Part shown: in pieces, positions 16,909 to 26,284 of the stretch
Layout of the letters: each line of letters opens with the position of its first letter
Position numbering within the stretch: the first letter of the stretch is position 1
Source: Rhizobium sp. R634
Lineage (GTDB): Bacteria; Pseudomonadota; Alphaproteobacteria; Rhizobiales; Rhizobiaceae
Direction of reading: 5' to 3'
NCBI RefSeq assembly: GCF_002211305.1
Contig: NZ_LOKW01000024.1
Location: forward strand, 186,001-250,000
Length of the DNA: 64,000 nt
Position numbers and translations under genes: made by a program
Notes under the pieces: generated by a model
What the model saw: only the letters and a program-made list of their open reading frames with translations
Databases searched by the model: none
Told to the model about the DNA's origin: nothing

Positions 16909-17056
16909 CGCCGAAAACGGGTTGACGCGGAAATCACTGCTGTTTTTTTGATGCGTCATTGAAAGAATTTCACTTGCAACAGACGTGGCTTGGGTCCTAA
17001 TCACCTTCCAATTGCCCGGCCCCCTGGGCGCCTTTTTTCGAATGCAGGTACCCCGC

Positions 17057-18430
17057 ATGGCCCGCGATACTACCGACCAGACGCCGCTCTCTTCGGTCCA
17101 GGAACTGACCGATTACCTCGCTGCGGGCAACAAGCCGCGGGAGCGCTTCCGGATCGGCACCGAACACGAGAAGTTCGCCTTCTTCCGCGCCGATAACAGC
17201 CCGGTTCCTTACTTCGGCGATGCCAGCATTTCCGCCCTGCTCACCGGTCTGCAGAAAAAGAGCGGCTGGGAGCCGATCATGGACGGCGGCAACATCATCG
17301 GGCTTGCCGAACAGAACGGCATGGGCGCGATCTCGATCGAGCCCGGCGGCCAGTTCGAATTGTCAGGCGCGCCGCTGGAGACGATCCATCAGACCTGCAA
17401 GGAATCGAACCAGCATCTGGCGACGCTGCGCGAGATCGCCGAGCCGATGGGCATCCGCTTCCTCGGCATCGGCGGCAGCCCGAAATGGACCTATGCGGAA
17501 ACCCCGCAGATGCCGAAGTCGCGCTACGAGATCATGACCCGCTATATGCCGAAGGTCGGCACCCAGGGTCTCGACATGATGTACCGCACCTGTACGATCC
17601 AGGTGAATCTCGATTTCTCCTCGGAAGCCGACATGCGCAAGAAGATGCGCGTCTCGATGAAGCTGCAGTCGCTGGCGACCGCGCTCTTTGCATCCTCGCC
17701 CTTTACCGAAGGCAAGCCGAACGGGCTGCTTTCCTGGCGCGGCGACATCTGGCGCGATACCGACAATCGCCGCGCCGGTCTGCTCGATTTCACCTTCCGC
17801 GACGATTTTGGCTTCAAGGACTATGCCGAATGGGCGCTTGACGTGCCGATGTATTTCATCGTCCGCGACGGCCGCTATCACGACTGTACGCACGTCACTT
17901 TCCGCCAGTTCATGAACGGCGCCTTGAAGGGCGAGGTCGCCGATCCTGCGCCGACGATGGGCGACTGGACCAACCATCTTTCGACGCTCTTCCCCGACGT
18001 CAGGCTGAAGCGCTTCCTCGAAATGCGCGGCGCCGACGGCGGCCCGTGGCGGCGCATCTGTGCCTTGCCGGCCTTCTGGGTCGGCTTGCTCTACGAAGAC
18101 ACAGCCCTGGAGGCGGCCGACGAACTGACCAAGGATTGGGGTTTTGCCGAGATCGGCGCCCTGCGCGATGCCGTTCCGGCGAAAGGGCTGAAGGCTGAGT
18201 TCCGTGGGCATGCGCTCTTCGACACGGCGCGCGAAGTGATCGGCATATCGCGGGCCGGCCTCAAGGCACGCGGCAAGCTCAACGGGGAAGGCCAGGACGA
18301 GAGCATCTTCCTGGCGCCGCTCGACGAAGTGCTCGCCAAGAAGGCGACGCTCGCCGAGGATCTGCTTTCGCTCTACAACGGCCGCTGGCAGGGTTCCGTC
18401 GAGCCGGTCTTCGAAGACTATCAGTACTGA
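17057..18430 (+). CDS. gshA: Glutamate-cysteine ligase (GCS2/plant-type)
   Basis: First step of glutathione synthesis, ATP-dependent joining of glutamate and cysteine in the cytoplasm. 457 residues, matching the alphaproteobacterial/plant class. Visible conserved stretches are FRIGTEHEKFAF near residue 35, GGNIIGLAEQNGMGAISIEP, QMPKSRYEIMTRYMPKVG, MYRTCTIQVNLDFSSEADM and the THVTFRQFMNG region. ATG 17057 was chosen because the protein proper begins MARDTTDQTPLSS and the upstream extension has no family match. Glutathione is important for rhizobial stress tolerance and symbiosis (known). Confidence 0.95.
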   Translation: MARDTTDQTPLSSVQELTDYLAAGNKPRERFRIGTEHEKFAFFRADNSPVPYFGDASISALLTGLQKKSGWEPIMDGGNIIGLAEQNGMGAISIEPGGQFELSGAPLETIHQTCKESNQHLATLREIAEPMGIRFLGIGGSPKWTYAETPQMPKSRYEIMTRYMPKVGTQGLDMMYRTCTIQVNLDFSSEADMRKKMRVSMKLQSLATALFASSPFTEGKPNGLLSWRGDIWRDTDNRRAGLLDFTFRDDFGFKDYAEWALDVPMYFIVRDGRYHDCTHVTFRQFMNGALKGEVADPAPTMGDWTNHLSTLFPDVRLKRFLEMRGADGGPWRRICALPAFWVGLLYEDTALEAADELTKDWGFAEIGALRDAVPAKGLKAEFRGHALFDTAREVIGISRAGLKARGKLNGEGQDESIFLAPLDEVLAKKATLAEDLLSLYNGRWQGSVEPVFEDYQY

Positions 18431-18536
18431 GACCGCCCGAGCTCCCTAAGTTCCTCTGGCAAAAAGCCGTTTGCGCATTACCATTTCCGGATATAGTGAC
18501 GCTACAACGCGTCACGACTCGGGGAAAGGGACCTCC

Positions 18537-19406
18537 ATGCTGCCACTCTTCGACATGATGATGCAGGCGCAGAACGGCGCGGCGATGGAAGCGGTCGCCC
18601 GGCAATTCAATCTGGCGCAGGAACAGGCGACCAAAGCGATGGCCGCACTGATGCCCGCTTTTTCCGCCGGCCTGAAGCGCAGCACCAGCAACCCTTATGA
18701 TTTCGTCGGGCTGATGCAGGCCGTCGCCTCCGGCAACTACGCGCGCTATTTCGAGGATATGAGCCGGGCCTTCACGCCAGAAGGCATTTCCGACGGCAAC
18801 AACATCCTCGCCCAGCTTTTCGGCTCGAAGGAGGTTTCGCGTGCGATCGCCGCCCAGGCGGCGCAGATGACCGGCATCGGCCACGACATCTACAAGCAGA
18901 TGCTGCCGGTGCTGGCCGACACGCTGATGGGCGGGCTCTTCAAGCAGACAACCGGCCAGATGGCTTCGCCGGTCAATCCCTTCGTCAACACGGCGATGGG
19001 CGAGAGCATCCAGAAATGGCTGGAGAGCACCGGCTTTGCGCCGAAGCCGAAGGCAGCCCCGGGGCCTAGCATCTTCGACAATCCGTTCACGCAGGCGATG
19101 CAGGTGATGTTTTCGACGCCGAAACCGGAACCGACGCCCGCGCCGAACCCCTTCCTCGACAATCCCTTTGCCAAGGCCTTCCAAGAAATGATGGCAGGTC
19201 TCGGTCAGCAGCCAGCGACCAAATCACCGGCAGCAAAGCCCCCCGAACCTCCGAGGGAGGAGGCGAAGGCCACGGCCGAAACCTATGCCGAGATGCTGAA
19301 CGCCATGTTCGACAGCGGGCTCGAAGTGCAGAAGAGCTACCAGAAAAACCTGGAAGCGATTTTCGAAACCTACCGGCCGAAACCCTCTTCTGAAACCAAG
19401 GAATAA
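18537..19406 (+). CDS. DUF937 domain protein
   Basis: 289-residue protein of unknown function. The N-terminal DUF937 (YidB-like) region starts MLPLFDMMMQAQNGAAMEAV and continues through NLAQEQATKAMAALMPAF. The C-terminal half is low-complexity, Pro/Ala/Lys-rich (PKPEPTPAPNPFLDNPF) and has three repeats of an NPF-centred motif (FDNPFTQAMQ, LDNPFAKAFQ, VNPFVNTAMG). ATG 18537 follows GGGGAAAGGGACC. There is no signal peptide or membrane segment. It stands alone after gshA; the terminator at its end belongs to the facing gene. Confidence 0.85.
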   Translation: MLPLFDMMMQAQNGAAMEAVARQFNLAQEQATKAMAALMPAFSAGLKRSTSNPYDFVGLMQAVASGNYARYFEDMSRAFTPEGISDGNNILAQLFGSKEVSRAIAAQAAQMTGIGHDIYKQMLPVLADTLMGGLFKQTTGQMASPVNPFVNTAMGESIQKWLESTGFAPKPKAAPGPSIFDNPFTQAMQVMFSTPKPEPTPAPNPFLDNPFAKAFQEMMAGLGQQPATKSPAAKPPEPPREEAKATAETYAEMLNAMFDSGLEVQKSYQKNLEAIFETYRPKPSSETKE

Positions 19407-19446
19407 AAAAACCCGGAGATGGCTTGGGAAAAGCCGATCACCGGGT
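19404..19446 (-). terminator. Terminator for the DUF1127 gene (minus strand)
   Basis: Outer stem ACCCGG 19411-19416 with CCGGGT 19441-19446 and inner stem GGCTT 19421-19425 with AAGCC 19431-19435. On the minus strand the hairpin is followed by seven T residues (A-run 19404-19410). It lies 47 bp past the DUF1127 stop codon. It may also slow plus-strand transcription from the DUF937 gene, but no T-run exists on that side. Confidence 0.75.
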
Positions 19447-19493
19447 CAAGCGGCAGGGCTATTGGCTATCACCCTGCGGGGAAACTCGACGCC

Positions 19494-19793
19494 CTACTCT
19501 TCGTGAGGGCGGAAGAGCTGCAGGCGCCAGCGACTGCGCGCCGAGCGCGTCAGATGTTCCGACGGGTCCTCGAAAAAGGTCGAGGCCAGGAACGCGGAGG
19601 TGAGGTCGGCCCTGGTGAGGCCGATATCCCTCAGCTGACTGTCGTTCAGATCATGCAGCCCATTGATCTCCATGCGATTGCGGAACCCGCGAAAGAGGGA
19701 GACCAGCGGAGCGAGGCCTGCCACCAGACGCTGGAAAAGCGTCGGGGTCAGCTTGCTGCAGTCGAGTTCTATTGTTCGGTCTGTCGTGTGCAT
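19494..19793 (-). CDS. DUF1127 (YjiS-like) small protein
   Basis: 99 residues. The C-terminal half carries the DUF1127 signature INGLHDLNDSQLRDIGLTRADL preceded by the basic FRGFRNRMEI. The first half is not conserved. ATG 19793 follows a strong GAAAGGAGAG ribosome site; a longer frame to 19823 is unlikely. In alphaproteobacteria small DUF1127 proteins have been linked to RNA turnover, phosphate/carbon homeostasis and stress (general knowledge). It is divergent from a LysR gene, with a 202-bp shared region that includes a candidate operator. Confidence 0.85.
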   Translation of the reverse strand: MHTTDRTIELDCSKLTPTLFQRLVAGLAPLVSLFRGFRNRMEINGLHDLNDSQLRDIGLTRADLTSAFLASTFFEDPSEHLTRSARSRWRLQLFRPHEE

Positions 19794-19908
19794 CGAACTC
19801 TCCTTTCTTCGGGCACGCAACAACCCACCCCGCCCGCGAGGTCATGCGGGAGGGATCAGGCTGGATTCTGCTTGGACAGGCAGGGTGTCTGTCCTTCACT
19901 TTGCTTGA

Positions 19909-19930
19909 TTTGCATCCCGAAGATGCCAAA
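19909..19930. promoter_or_regulatory. Inverted-repeat operator candidate between DUF1127 and LysR genes
   Basis: TTTGCATC (19909-19916) and GATGCCAAA (19922-19930) form an interrupted dyad with a 5-bp spacer and one unpaired base. The site is 66 bp upstream of the LysR start and 116 bp upstream of DUF1127. LysR proteins commonly bind such T-N11-A-type dyads to control a divergent gene and themselves; assignment to this regulator is inference. Confidence 0.4.
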
Positions 19931-19995
19931 GACCTATTGATCAGTCCAACGAATGTTTCTAATGATTATCATCAGCTATCTTTATGGGTGACACC

Positions 19996-20949
19996 ATGTC
20001 CGCGCCTCTTGATCTCGACCAGTTGCAGACTTTCATCGCCATCGTCGATTCCGGCAGCTTCACCAAGGCGGCCGACAGGGTCTACAAGACCCAATCGGCC
20101 GTCTCCATGCAGATGCGCCGTCTCGAGGAGCGCATCGGCAAGCAGCTGTTCATCAAGGACGGCCGCGGCAACCGGCTGACGGTCGAGGGCGAGAAGCTGC
20201 TCAATTACGCCCGGCGCATCATCCGCCTCAACAATGAGGCGATCGCCGCCTTCGACGACAACAGGCTGGAGGGGACGCTGCGCATCGGCACGCCGGATGA
20301 TTACGCCGACCGCTACATGCCTGAAATCATCGGCCGCTTCGCCAAGACGCATCCGAACGTCGAACTCTACATCGTCTGCGAGCCCTCGGTGGACCTTGCC
20401 GAGCGCATGCACAAGGGCGAGCTCGACATCGCGCTCGTCACTCACAATCCGCGCGAGCGTATGTCGGATGTGGTCAGAACCGAGCCGCTCTGCTGGGTCG
20501 GATCGGCCAACCATCCGATCCGCGACGATGCGCCGGTGCCGCTTGCCGTCGGCCGGCGCGACTGTCAGTGGCGCCAGCTCGCCTGCTCGGCACTCGATGC
20601 TGTGGGACGCGAACACCAGATCCTGTTCACCAGCTGGTCCTGCACCGTGGTTGCCGCCGCCGTGCTTGCCGGCATGGCGGTTTCGGTGATGCCGGAATCC
20701 GCTCTGCGGACGGGCATGAAGGTGCTGAGCCAGGCCGATGGTTTTCCGGCGCTGCCGCCGGTGCAGATCGGCATCATGAAGCGGCCGGGCGTTTCGATCT
20801 CGCTGATGAACGCGATCACCGCCCACATCACCGCTTGCCTCGACAACATCACGCCAGCCGTCATCGACGACAATCTCGAGGCGGACGTCAAATCCGCCCA
20901 GGCGCGTTACCCGCGGCTGAAGGCCGCCAATATGGTGCCAAGCTGGTAG
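19996..20949 (+). CDS. LysR-family transcriptional regulator
   Basis: 317 residues from ATG 19996 (MSAPLDLDQLQTFIAIVDSG). The helix-turn-helix is in SGSFTKAADRVYKTQSAVSM and the wing in RRLEERIGKQLFIKDGRGNR. The effector domain starts LEGTLRIGTPDDYADRYMPE and includes FTSWSCTVVAAAVLAGMAVS. An in-frame ATG at 19984 would add four residues. The likely target is the divergent DUF1127 gene. LysR control of small DUF1127 genes is known for VtlR in Brucella, but I cannot tell whether this protein is orthologous. Confidence 0.9.
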   Translation: MSAPLDLDQLQTFIAIVDSGSFTKAADRVYKTQSAVSMQMRRLEERIGKQLFIKDGRGNRLTVEGEKLLNYARRIIRLNNEAIAAFDDNRLEGTLRIGTPDDYADRYMPEIIGRFAKTHPNVELYIVCEPSVDLAERMHKGELDIALVTHNPRERMSDVVRTEPLCWVGSANHPIRDDAPVPLAVGRRDCQWRQLACSALDAVGREHQILFTSWSCTVVAAAVLAGMAVSVMPESALRTGMKVLSQADGFPALPPVQIGIMKRPGVSISLMNAITAHITACLDNITPAVIDDNLEADVKSAQARYPRLKAANMVPSW

Positions 20950-20955
20950 AGGCGC

Positions 20956-21597
20956 TCAGGCGGCGCTTGACACCGTAGCGGCGAAAAGCGAGGCGCGGAT
21001 AACGCGTTTCCACTCGTCGAGCATGCGCCGCGCCAAGGCCTCCTCGCTGACGGCGGCAAGCCGGATGACGGCGCCGATCAAGTGGCTGAAGAGATAAGTG
21101 CGCGCATACATTTCCTCGTCGCAGAGGTCGGGCGCCAGCTGGCGGACGGCGTCCTGGAAGATGCCGGCGACGCGCCCGCTATGCTCGATGTTGAGCTGCA
21201 GGAGATCCTGATCCGTCTCCGTGCCCATCCAGACACCGAGATAAACGGGGTCGTTGCGGTAGGATTCATAGTACCAGTCGATGGTGGCGCAGACGAGATC
21301 GAGCGCCTGGTCCAGCGACTGTACATCGGCAAACATCGCCGCCGCCTTTGCCTGGATTGCCGAAGCGTGCTGGTCGAACAGGGCTTTGACGATCGCCGCC
21401 TTCTCGGGAAAATATTGATAGACCGAGCCGATCGGCACCTTGGCGGCGACGGCGAGTTCCGTCATTCGCATGGCGCTGACACCCTTTTTCGCAATGATGT
21501 TCGAAGCGGCGGCGAGAATGAGGTCCAGCCTCTGGATACTGCGCTCCTGCTTCGGCTTCCTGCGGAGGCCGATCCGATCTACGCTTTCCGCGCCCAT
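20956..21597 (-). CDS. TetR-family transcriptional regulator
   Basis: 213 residues. The N-terminal helix-turn-helix (about 15-65) reads RLDLILAAASNIIAKKGVSA, TELAVAAKVPIGSVYQYFPE. The C-terminal ligand/dimer domain resembles the TetR_C_17-like group (ATIDWYYESYRNDPVYLGVW). ATG 21597 (MGAESVDRIG) is preferred over an extension to 21684. It converges on the LysR gene with 6 bp between stops. The 298-bp region upstream, to the end of the autotransporter gene, holds no other gene that I can see. Confidence 0.9.
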   Translation of the reverse strand: MGAESVDRIGLRRKPKQERSIQRLDLILAAASNIIAKKGVSAMRMTELAVAAKVPIGSVYQYFPEKAAIVKALFDQHASAIQAKAAAMFADVQSLDQALDLVCATIDWYYESYRNDPVYLGVWMGTETDQDLLQLNIEHSGRVAGIFQDAVRQLAPDLCDEEMYARTYLFSHLIGAVIRLAAVSEEALARRMLDEWKRVIRASLFAATVSSAA

Positions 21598-21895
21598 GTC
21601 GTTCCCATTCTTATCGTTTTTCGCGGCGGAAGAAGCTCTCGCCCAAACCAGCGCATCGGGCCGATATGACATGCAGGTCTTCATCCGCCGTAAATGGAAA
21701 CGCTCGCATTTTAACGACCGGCAAAAGCCTGCGAAAATCGGCGCGCGATGGCACCGATTGTCTCCTCAGACGCGAAAAGGCGACCATAGCACTTTAAAAT
21801 TGCTGGATAATTTCATCCGTGGGCCGATTGGCGTCCCCGCACCACGGTAGCCTGCCGCTGCCCCTTCGTCGCCATGGGATGCAGGTCAGCGGATG

Positions 21896-24800
21896 TTAGA
21901 ACTTCACCTGCAGCGTCGCTTTGACGCTATGATGTTGCGCGTCTTCGGCGATCTGGCCGGAATAGGCAATTCCGAGGGCGGAGCTTGGGTTGAGGTCGAA
22001 GTCGAGCCCGGCAGCGAGGATGAAGGCGTTGCGCGCCACCGGGACGCCGGCGACCGTGAAGTCGTCGCCTCCCGCAAAAGCATGCGTCGCCAGCGGAACG
22101 GTATCGCCGGCCGCATGCCGCCAGCCCGACATGCCGCGCAGGGTGGCATGCGTCCCACCCAATCGGATATCCATCTCGGCATGCAGGCCAAGGGTGGCGA
22201 TGGTGGTGTTGATCGTGCGGCTCGAACTGTCGAGCGCGGCCGCCCCGCCCTCTTCGGTAAAGCCCGCCGTGCGAACGGCCACGTGAGCGAGATTGACGAA
22301 GGGCTCAAAAGAGGCCTCCGCCGTATCGAAGCGATAGCCGAGTTCCGCAAAGGCCTGCAGCGTGCCGGCGCTATAGCTCGCATTGAGCCTGTCCTCGAAG
22401 CTTCCGATCACGACGCGGCGGCTTGTCTCGATCTCGTGCCATGTATGGGCAAGGCCGGAGCGGAAAGCGAGATTGCCCCACTGCGTGCCGGCATAGAGGC
22501 CGAGGTGATAATCGTCGCTCGATCCCGATGAGGCGCGGTGGCGCGGGTCGAAGCCCGACTTGCTGTAGCCCGCCAGCAGGCCGAGCCTGACCTCATCGAA
22601 CGTGGTGTCGACGCCGGCGAGAAACCCGCCGGTCTGATGACGCAGCGTGGCGGCGTTGCCATCCGTGAATGCTTCGCTCAGACCGCCAAAGGCCGTGCTC
22701 CAGAACACCGGCCCTTCCGGCGTATCGGCGGCGATCAGTTCCGGGCCGCCCGGCCAGAAGGCCTGTATCGGAACCGCGACGGCGCCGGGATCGCCGAAAG
22801 CGGAGCGCAGGCGCTCATTGGCGGCCTCGCGGACAAAGAGGCTCTGGGTGATCAGCGCCGTCTTGATCGAGGCATGAATTTCACCGGAAAGCGCATCGAA
22901 GCTCGCGTGGATCTCCGACTCGTCGTCCGGCAATGTGACGATCGCGTCGTAGATATCGTTACCGGTTCCGAGCTGCTCGGCGGCCCCCGCTACGGCAATC
23001 TGGTTGCGCGTCGCCGCCATGTCGGTGAAGCTCACGTCGTTGCGCGCGATCTCCAGATAGACGTTGTTCAGATCATAGGAAAGGTCGGCTGCCAGGAAGG
23101 CGTAGTTGGATGTGACGGCGCCGAATGTGCCGCTGATCCCGCCGGCAGCGGTCAGGATCGTATAGGTGGAGAAGGGCTTGTAGTGGCCATTCATCCCGAC
23201 ATGGGAGACGGTGGCGCCATTCAGAAACGCGGTGCCGGCGACCGAGATGAAATCGCTGGCGGTGCCGGCGGGATCGACTTCGACCTCATAGGTGGAGCCC
23301 GGATCGAAAGTGAGGTTGCCGCCGACGGTCAATGTTCCGATGGAGTTGCCGGGCGCAACAGTGACGCCCGCGCCGGCGTTCAGCGTACCAACGGACCCCG
23401 AGCCGCCCAGTCTGCCGCCCGTCATCGTCAGGATACCGCCAAGACTGCCATTGACGGTCAGGCGGCCGTCCGCCACGGTCGTCGTACCGGCAAAGCCCGA
23501 ACTGTTGCCGGTCAGGAGCAGAGTGCCGCTGCCGAGCTTGGTGAAATCGCCGCTGCCGGAGAATATGCCGCCATAGGTGCTGTTGCTTGCCTGATCGATC
23601 GTGAGATCGGCGCTGCCGATCGCGATCTCGCCGCCGCTTCCGGAAAGCGCTGCCATTGTCAGATCGAAACCGCCGAGATCGAGTATGCCGCCATCAATCG
23701 CATACGTGCTGTTCTGCACGAAGGCGCCGGCGCTGCCGGCCAGCAGCGTGCCGGCGTCCACCGTCGTCACGCCGGTATAGATGTTGGTCCCGGACAGCGT
23801 CAGCGTGCCCGTGCCCTGCTTGGTAAGACCGCCCGTGCCTTGCAGATCGGTGGCGATACCGACGGCAAAACCGTTCGTATCGATAAAAGCGCCGCCCGCA
23901 TTGAAGATGACATCCCCGGCGTTGAAACCGCCCAGGAAATTTGCCTCATTGCCCGCTGCGCGCAGAATACCGCCATCGAAGACGAGGCTGGCGTCACCGG
24001 CCCCCCGGTCGATATAACCGGTCTCCAGGACACCACGCCCGCTTCCGGCGCTTCCGGCGATGTTTACCGTTCCCGTGGCGCCCGAATCGTCGGCGACGAT
24101 GACTCCGGAAGCCGAAATCATGCCGCCGTTCTCGATCGTTACGCTGCCCGAACCGAATTCCCCCACATACAGCTCACTGGAATTGATCCAGCTCGACCCC
24201 GCCCCGGTCACGCTGGCCACGCCGCTGCCGTTTGTACTGAAGCCGACATAACCAAAGCTGCTGGTGACCGAGCCGCCGTTTGAAACGGTCAGCGTGCCCG
24301 CTCCCGCCGTGCCGACCGACACTTCAACGGAATTGTTCCAGAGCGAGTTCGCACCTGTGACAATGACCTCGCCGACAGCACTGGAATCGTTGCTGATATA
24401 GCCGGAGGCGCTGTTGACCGTCCCACCATTCGAGATGGTGAGCGTGCCGGTGCCGCTGTCGCCGATGGTGAGGTCCTGGGAGCTGGTCCAGGTCGAACCT
24501 GCACCGGTGACCGTGACCGAACCGCTCGCGCCGGAGAAATAGCCGACATATCCGACCGCATTGTCGACCACGCCGCCATCTTCGATGCTGAGCGTGCCGG
24601 TGCCCTGATGGCCGACATAGAGGTCGTCGGAATTGCTCCAGGTGGAGCCCGGCCCCGTCACCGTCACCGTGCCGGCCGCGCCCGGATCGGCACCGAACAC
24701 GCCGGTGTCATTGCTGACATCGCCGCCATTGCGGATGATGAGGGCTGCGTCGTCGCCGCTTTGCTCGCCTATGAGGAGGTCGTTGTTGATCGTCCATGGA

Positions 24801-24958
24801 CTTGGCTGCGTGCCTGCACCGGTTCCGCCCGGATCGTTGCCGTCGACGATCTCCGTATCGTTGCCGCCGATGACCTGCTGCGCCCATCCTGGCTCTGCCG
24901 CCAGCATCAGCGCCAGCGCTACGCTGCTGGCTGATCCCGCAAGTCTAAGCGTGGCCAT
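21896..24958 (-). CDS. Autotransporter (type Va) with tandem passenger repeats
   Basis: Large surface protein of about 1020 residues. Signal peptide at about 1-26 (SSVALALMLAAEPGWAQ). The first third of the passenger holds about five tandem repeats of roughly 46 residues (VTGAGSTWTSSQDLTIGDSG, GTGTLTISNGG type). Then come two autotransporter-associated strand repeats (GTGTLTLSGTNIYTGVTTVD; GSGTLLLTGNSSGFAG), and finally a 12-strand beta-barrel translocator over the last 260 residues, ending ATLQVKF. No protease or lipase motif is seen, so adhesion is the likely role. ATG 24958 gives a normal signal peptide; TTG 25006 has the better ribosome site (GAGGA) and would add 16 residues. Codon use matches the genome. 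Confidence 0.9.
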   Translation of the reverse strand: MATLRLAGSASSVALALMLAAEPGWAQQVIGGNDTEIVDGNDPGGTGAGTQPSPWTINNDLLIGEQSGDDAALIIRNGGDVSNDTGVFGADPGAAGTVTVTGPGSTWSNSDDLYVGHQGTGTLSIEDGGVVDNAVGYVGYFSGASGSVTVTGAGSTWTSSQDLTIGDSGTGTLTISNGGTVNSASGYISNDSSAVGEVIVTGANSLWNNSVEVSVGTAGAGTLTVSNGGSVTSSFGYVGFSTNGSGVASVTGAGSSWINSSELYVGEFGSGSVTIENGGMISASGVIVADDSGATGTVNIAGSAGSGRGVLETGYIDRGAGDASLVFDGGILRAAGNEANFLGGFNAGDVIFNAGGAFIDTNGFAVGIATDLQGTGGLTKQGTGTLTLSGTNIYTGVTTVDAGTLLAGSAGAFVQNSTYAIDGGILDLGGFDLTMAALSGSGGEIAIGSADLTIDQASNSTYGGIFSGSGDFTKLGSGTLLLTGNSSGFAGTTTVADGRLTVNGSLGGILTMTGGRLGGSGSVGTLNAGAGVTVAPGNSIGTLTVGGNLTFDPGSTYEVEVDPAGTASDFISVAGTAFLNGATVSHVGMNGHYKPFSTYTILTAAGGISGTFGAVTSNYAFLAADLSYDLNNVYLEIARNDVSFTDMAATRNQIAVAGAAEQLGTGNDIYDAIVTLPDDESEIHASFDALSGEIHASIKTALITQSLFVREAANERLRSAFGDPGAVAVPIQAFWPGGPELIAADTPEGPVFWSTAFGGLSEAFTDGNAATLRHQTGGFLAGVDTTFDEVRLGLLAGYSKSGFDPRHRASSGSSDDYHLGLYAGTQWGNLAFRSGLAHTWHEIETSRRVVIGSFEDRLNASYSAGTLQAFAELGYRFDTAEASFEPFVNLAHVAVRTAGFTEEGGAAALDSSSRTINTTIATLGLHAEMDIRLGGTHATLRGMSGWRHAAGDTVPLATHAFAGGDDFTVAGVPVARNAFILAAGLDFDLNPSSALGIAYSGQIAEDAQHHSVKATLQVKF

Positions 24959-25208
24959 CCGATGGATTGTCGCCCCGCCTGTCTTCTCGCCTATCTTCGC
25001 TCGCAAATCGTCCTCACCACACTTCGCTCGCGCAGAAATAGACGAATCAATTTAAATATTAGTAACCATGTTCCTGAAATTATTCTTCGACCACAGCCCC
25101 GCGCGTCTTTGCGGAGGCGGAACGAACACTGCAACATCTTGAATTCTTGTGTAATTTCCCTGCTAAATCAATCCCGATCCAAGGAACCATGCAGGAGTTC
25201 GGCGAACG

Positions 25209-25625
25209 TCAGCCCATCGCCATCCAAACGGCGAGCCAGCCCCACATGACGGCCAGCACTCCATAGCCGGCGGCGAAGAGCGGGCTGCGGTAGCGCAAGT
25301 CGTTGCTGGTGACATGCACGCCGGCATGCACATACCGCAGGGCGACGAAGAGCCAGGCGAGGCAGACGGAGACAAGATTATCGGCCTCGGTGACATAGAG
25401 AAGAACACAGCAGGCATAGAAGAGCACAGGCAATTCGAACTGGTTGGCCAGGCAGTTCTTCACAACCAGGCTTTCGGCGGGCTCGCCACGATTTTCGCGG
25501 TAATCGGATTTCGCGACGCTGCCGGCCCGGACCATTTTAGCGCGTCGAAGCCCAAGAAGCGCATAAAGGCCATAGACCAGAGCCACATGGGCGACGAGTG
25601 GCCAGAAGATTTGATAGCCGGTCAT
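25209..25625 (-). CDS. MAPEG-family membrane protein
   Basis: 138-residue inner-membrane protein of the MAPEG family (eicosanoid/glutathione-metabolism relatives). About four membrane segments are visible, with the family-typical CLANQFELPVLFYACCVLLY in the middle and YVHAGVHVTSNDLRYRS after it. ATG 25625 has an upstream AAAGGA; an extension to 25796 would run into the preceding gene. It lies 103 bp downstream of the membrane protein ending at 25729 on the same strand and could be the last gene of the guaB transcript. Confidence 0.85.
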   Translation of the reverse strand: MTGYQIFWPLVAHVALVYGLYALLGLRRAKMVRAGSVAKSDYRENRGEPAESLVVKNCLANQFELPVLFYACCVLLYVTEADNLVSVCLAWLFVALRYVHAGVHVTSNDLRYRSPLFAAGYGVLAVMWGWLAVWMAMG

Positions 25626-25728
25626 ATGATCGCGTCCTTTCCGCTCTTGCCGTCGCTGCGAGCAGTAGCCGAAAGGGAGCCCGGATGCCAACGCGGCCTT
25701 AAATCGCAGAGACGGGCCATAAACGCCT

Positions 25729-26283
25729 TCAGCCTTCGTCCGGCGAGAGCCACCGGGCAATGGCAAGTCTGGCAATGATGATGAAGCAGATGGCAAGGCT
25801 TGCGAATTTCAGCCGCGTCATCCACGGCAGCAGGTGCGTTGCAGCGCCTGCATAGGCGCCGTCGCCAAAGGCGACCAGGCTCGAGATGTTCTCGCCGTAG
25901 TCGGCGATGCCGTAGATGAACGGCAGCAGATAGATCGCCCCCACGACCAGCGGATGGAGCGATCGGCCAAACCACGGGCCGACAGCGCCAAGCCTGAGGA
26001 AGGCGAGAAACAGCAGCGCCGTCAGCAAGGCCGGAAAGATCAATTCCGGGCCGAAATACATGGCGCTGAGCAGTTTCGCCGCCGTCTCGTTCTCATCGAG
26101 CAGCTTCTGCATATGGAAGACGGCCGACTGGTCGTAACCGGCGAAATAGGTATCCAGCACCGCCTGCCCGGTTTCGTGCTTGAAGGGCACGACGAAGCCG
26201 AAAGTCGTCCAGGCGAGCACGGCAAGGCAGAGAGCTGCGAGCAGCGCGACCACCCAGAGGGGAATCCCGCTGCCCGCCTTCAT
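25729..26283 (-). CDS. Hypothetical integral membrane protein
   Basis: 184 residues, not recognised. Four or so hydrophobic segments are visible (VVALLAALCLAVLAWTTFGF, ELIFPALLTALLFLAFLRL, LVVGAIYLLPFIYGIADYGE, FASLAICFIIIARLAIARWL) with a soluble loop of about 50 residues after the first. The ATG lies one base after the guaB stop codon, so it is almost certainly co-transcribed and perhaps translationally coupled. A link to purine synthesis is not evident. Confidence 0.78.
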   Translation of the reverse strand: MKAGSGIPLWVVALLAALCLAVLAWTTFGFVVPFKHETGQAVLDTYFAGYDQSAVFHMQKLLDENETAAKLLSAMYFGPELIFPALLTALLFLAFLRLGAVGPWFGRSLHPLVVGAIYLLPFIYGIADYGENISSLVAFGDGAYAGAATHLLPWMTRLKFASLAICFIIIARLAIARWLSPDEG

Positions 26284-26284
26284 G

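Noticed and set aside
22538..24283. Long plus-strand frame of 581 codons opposite the autotransporter
   Set aside because: It mirrors the repetitive passenger codons on the other strand and has no family features.
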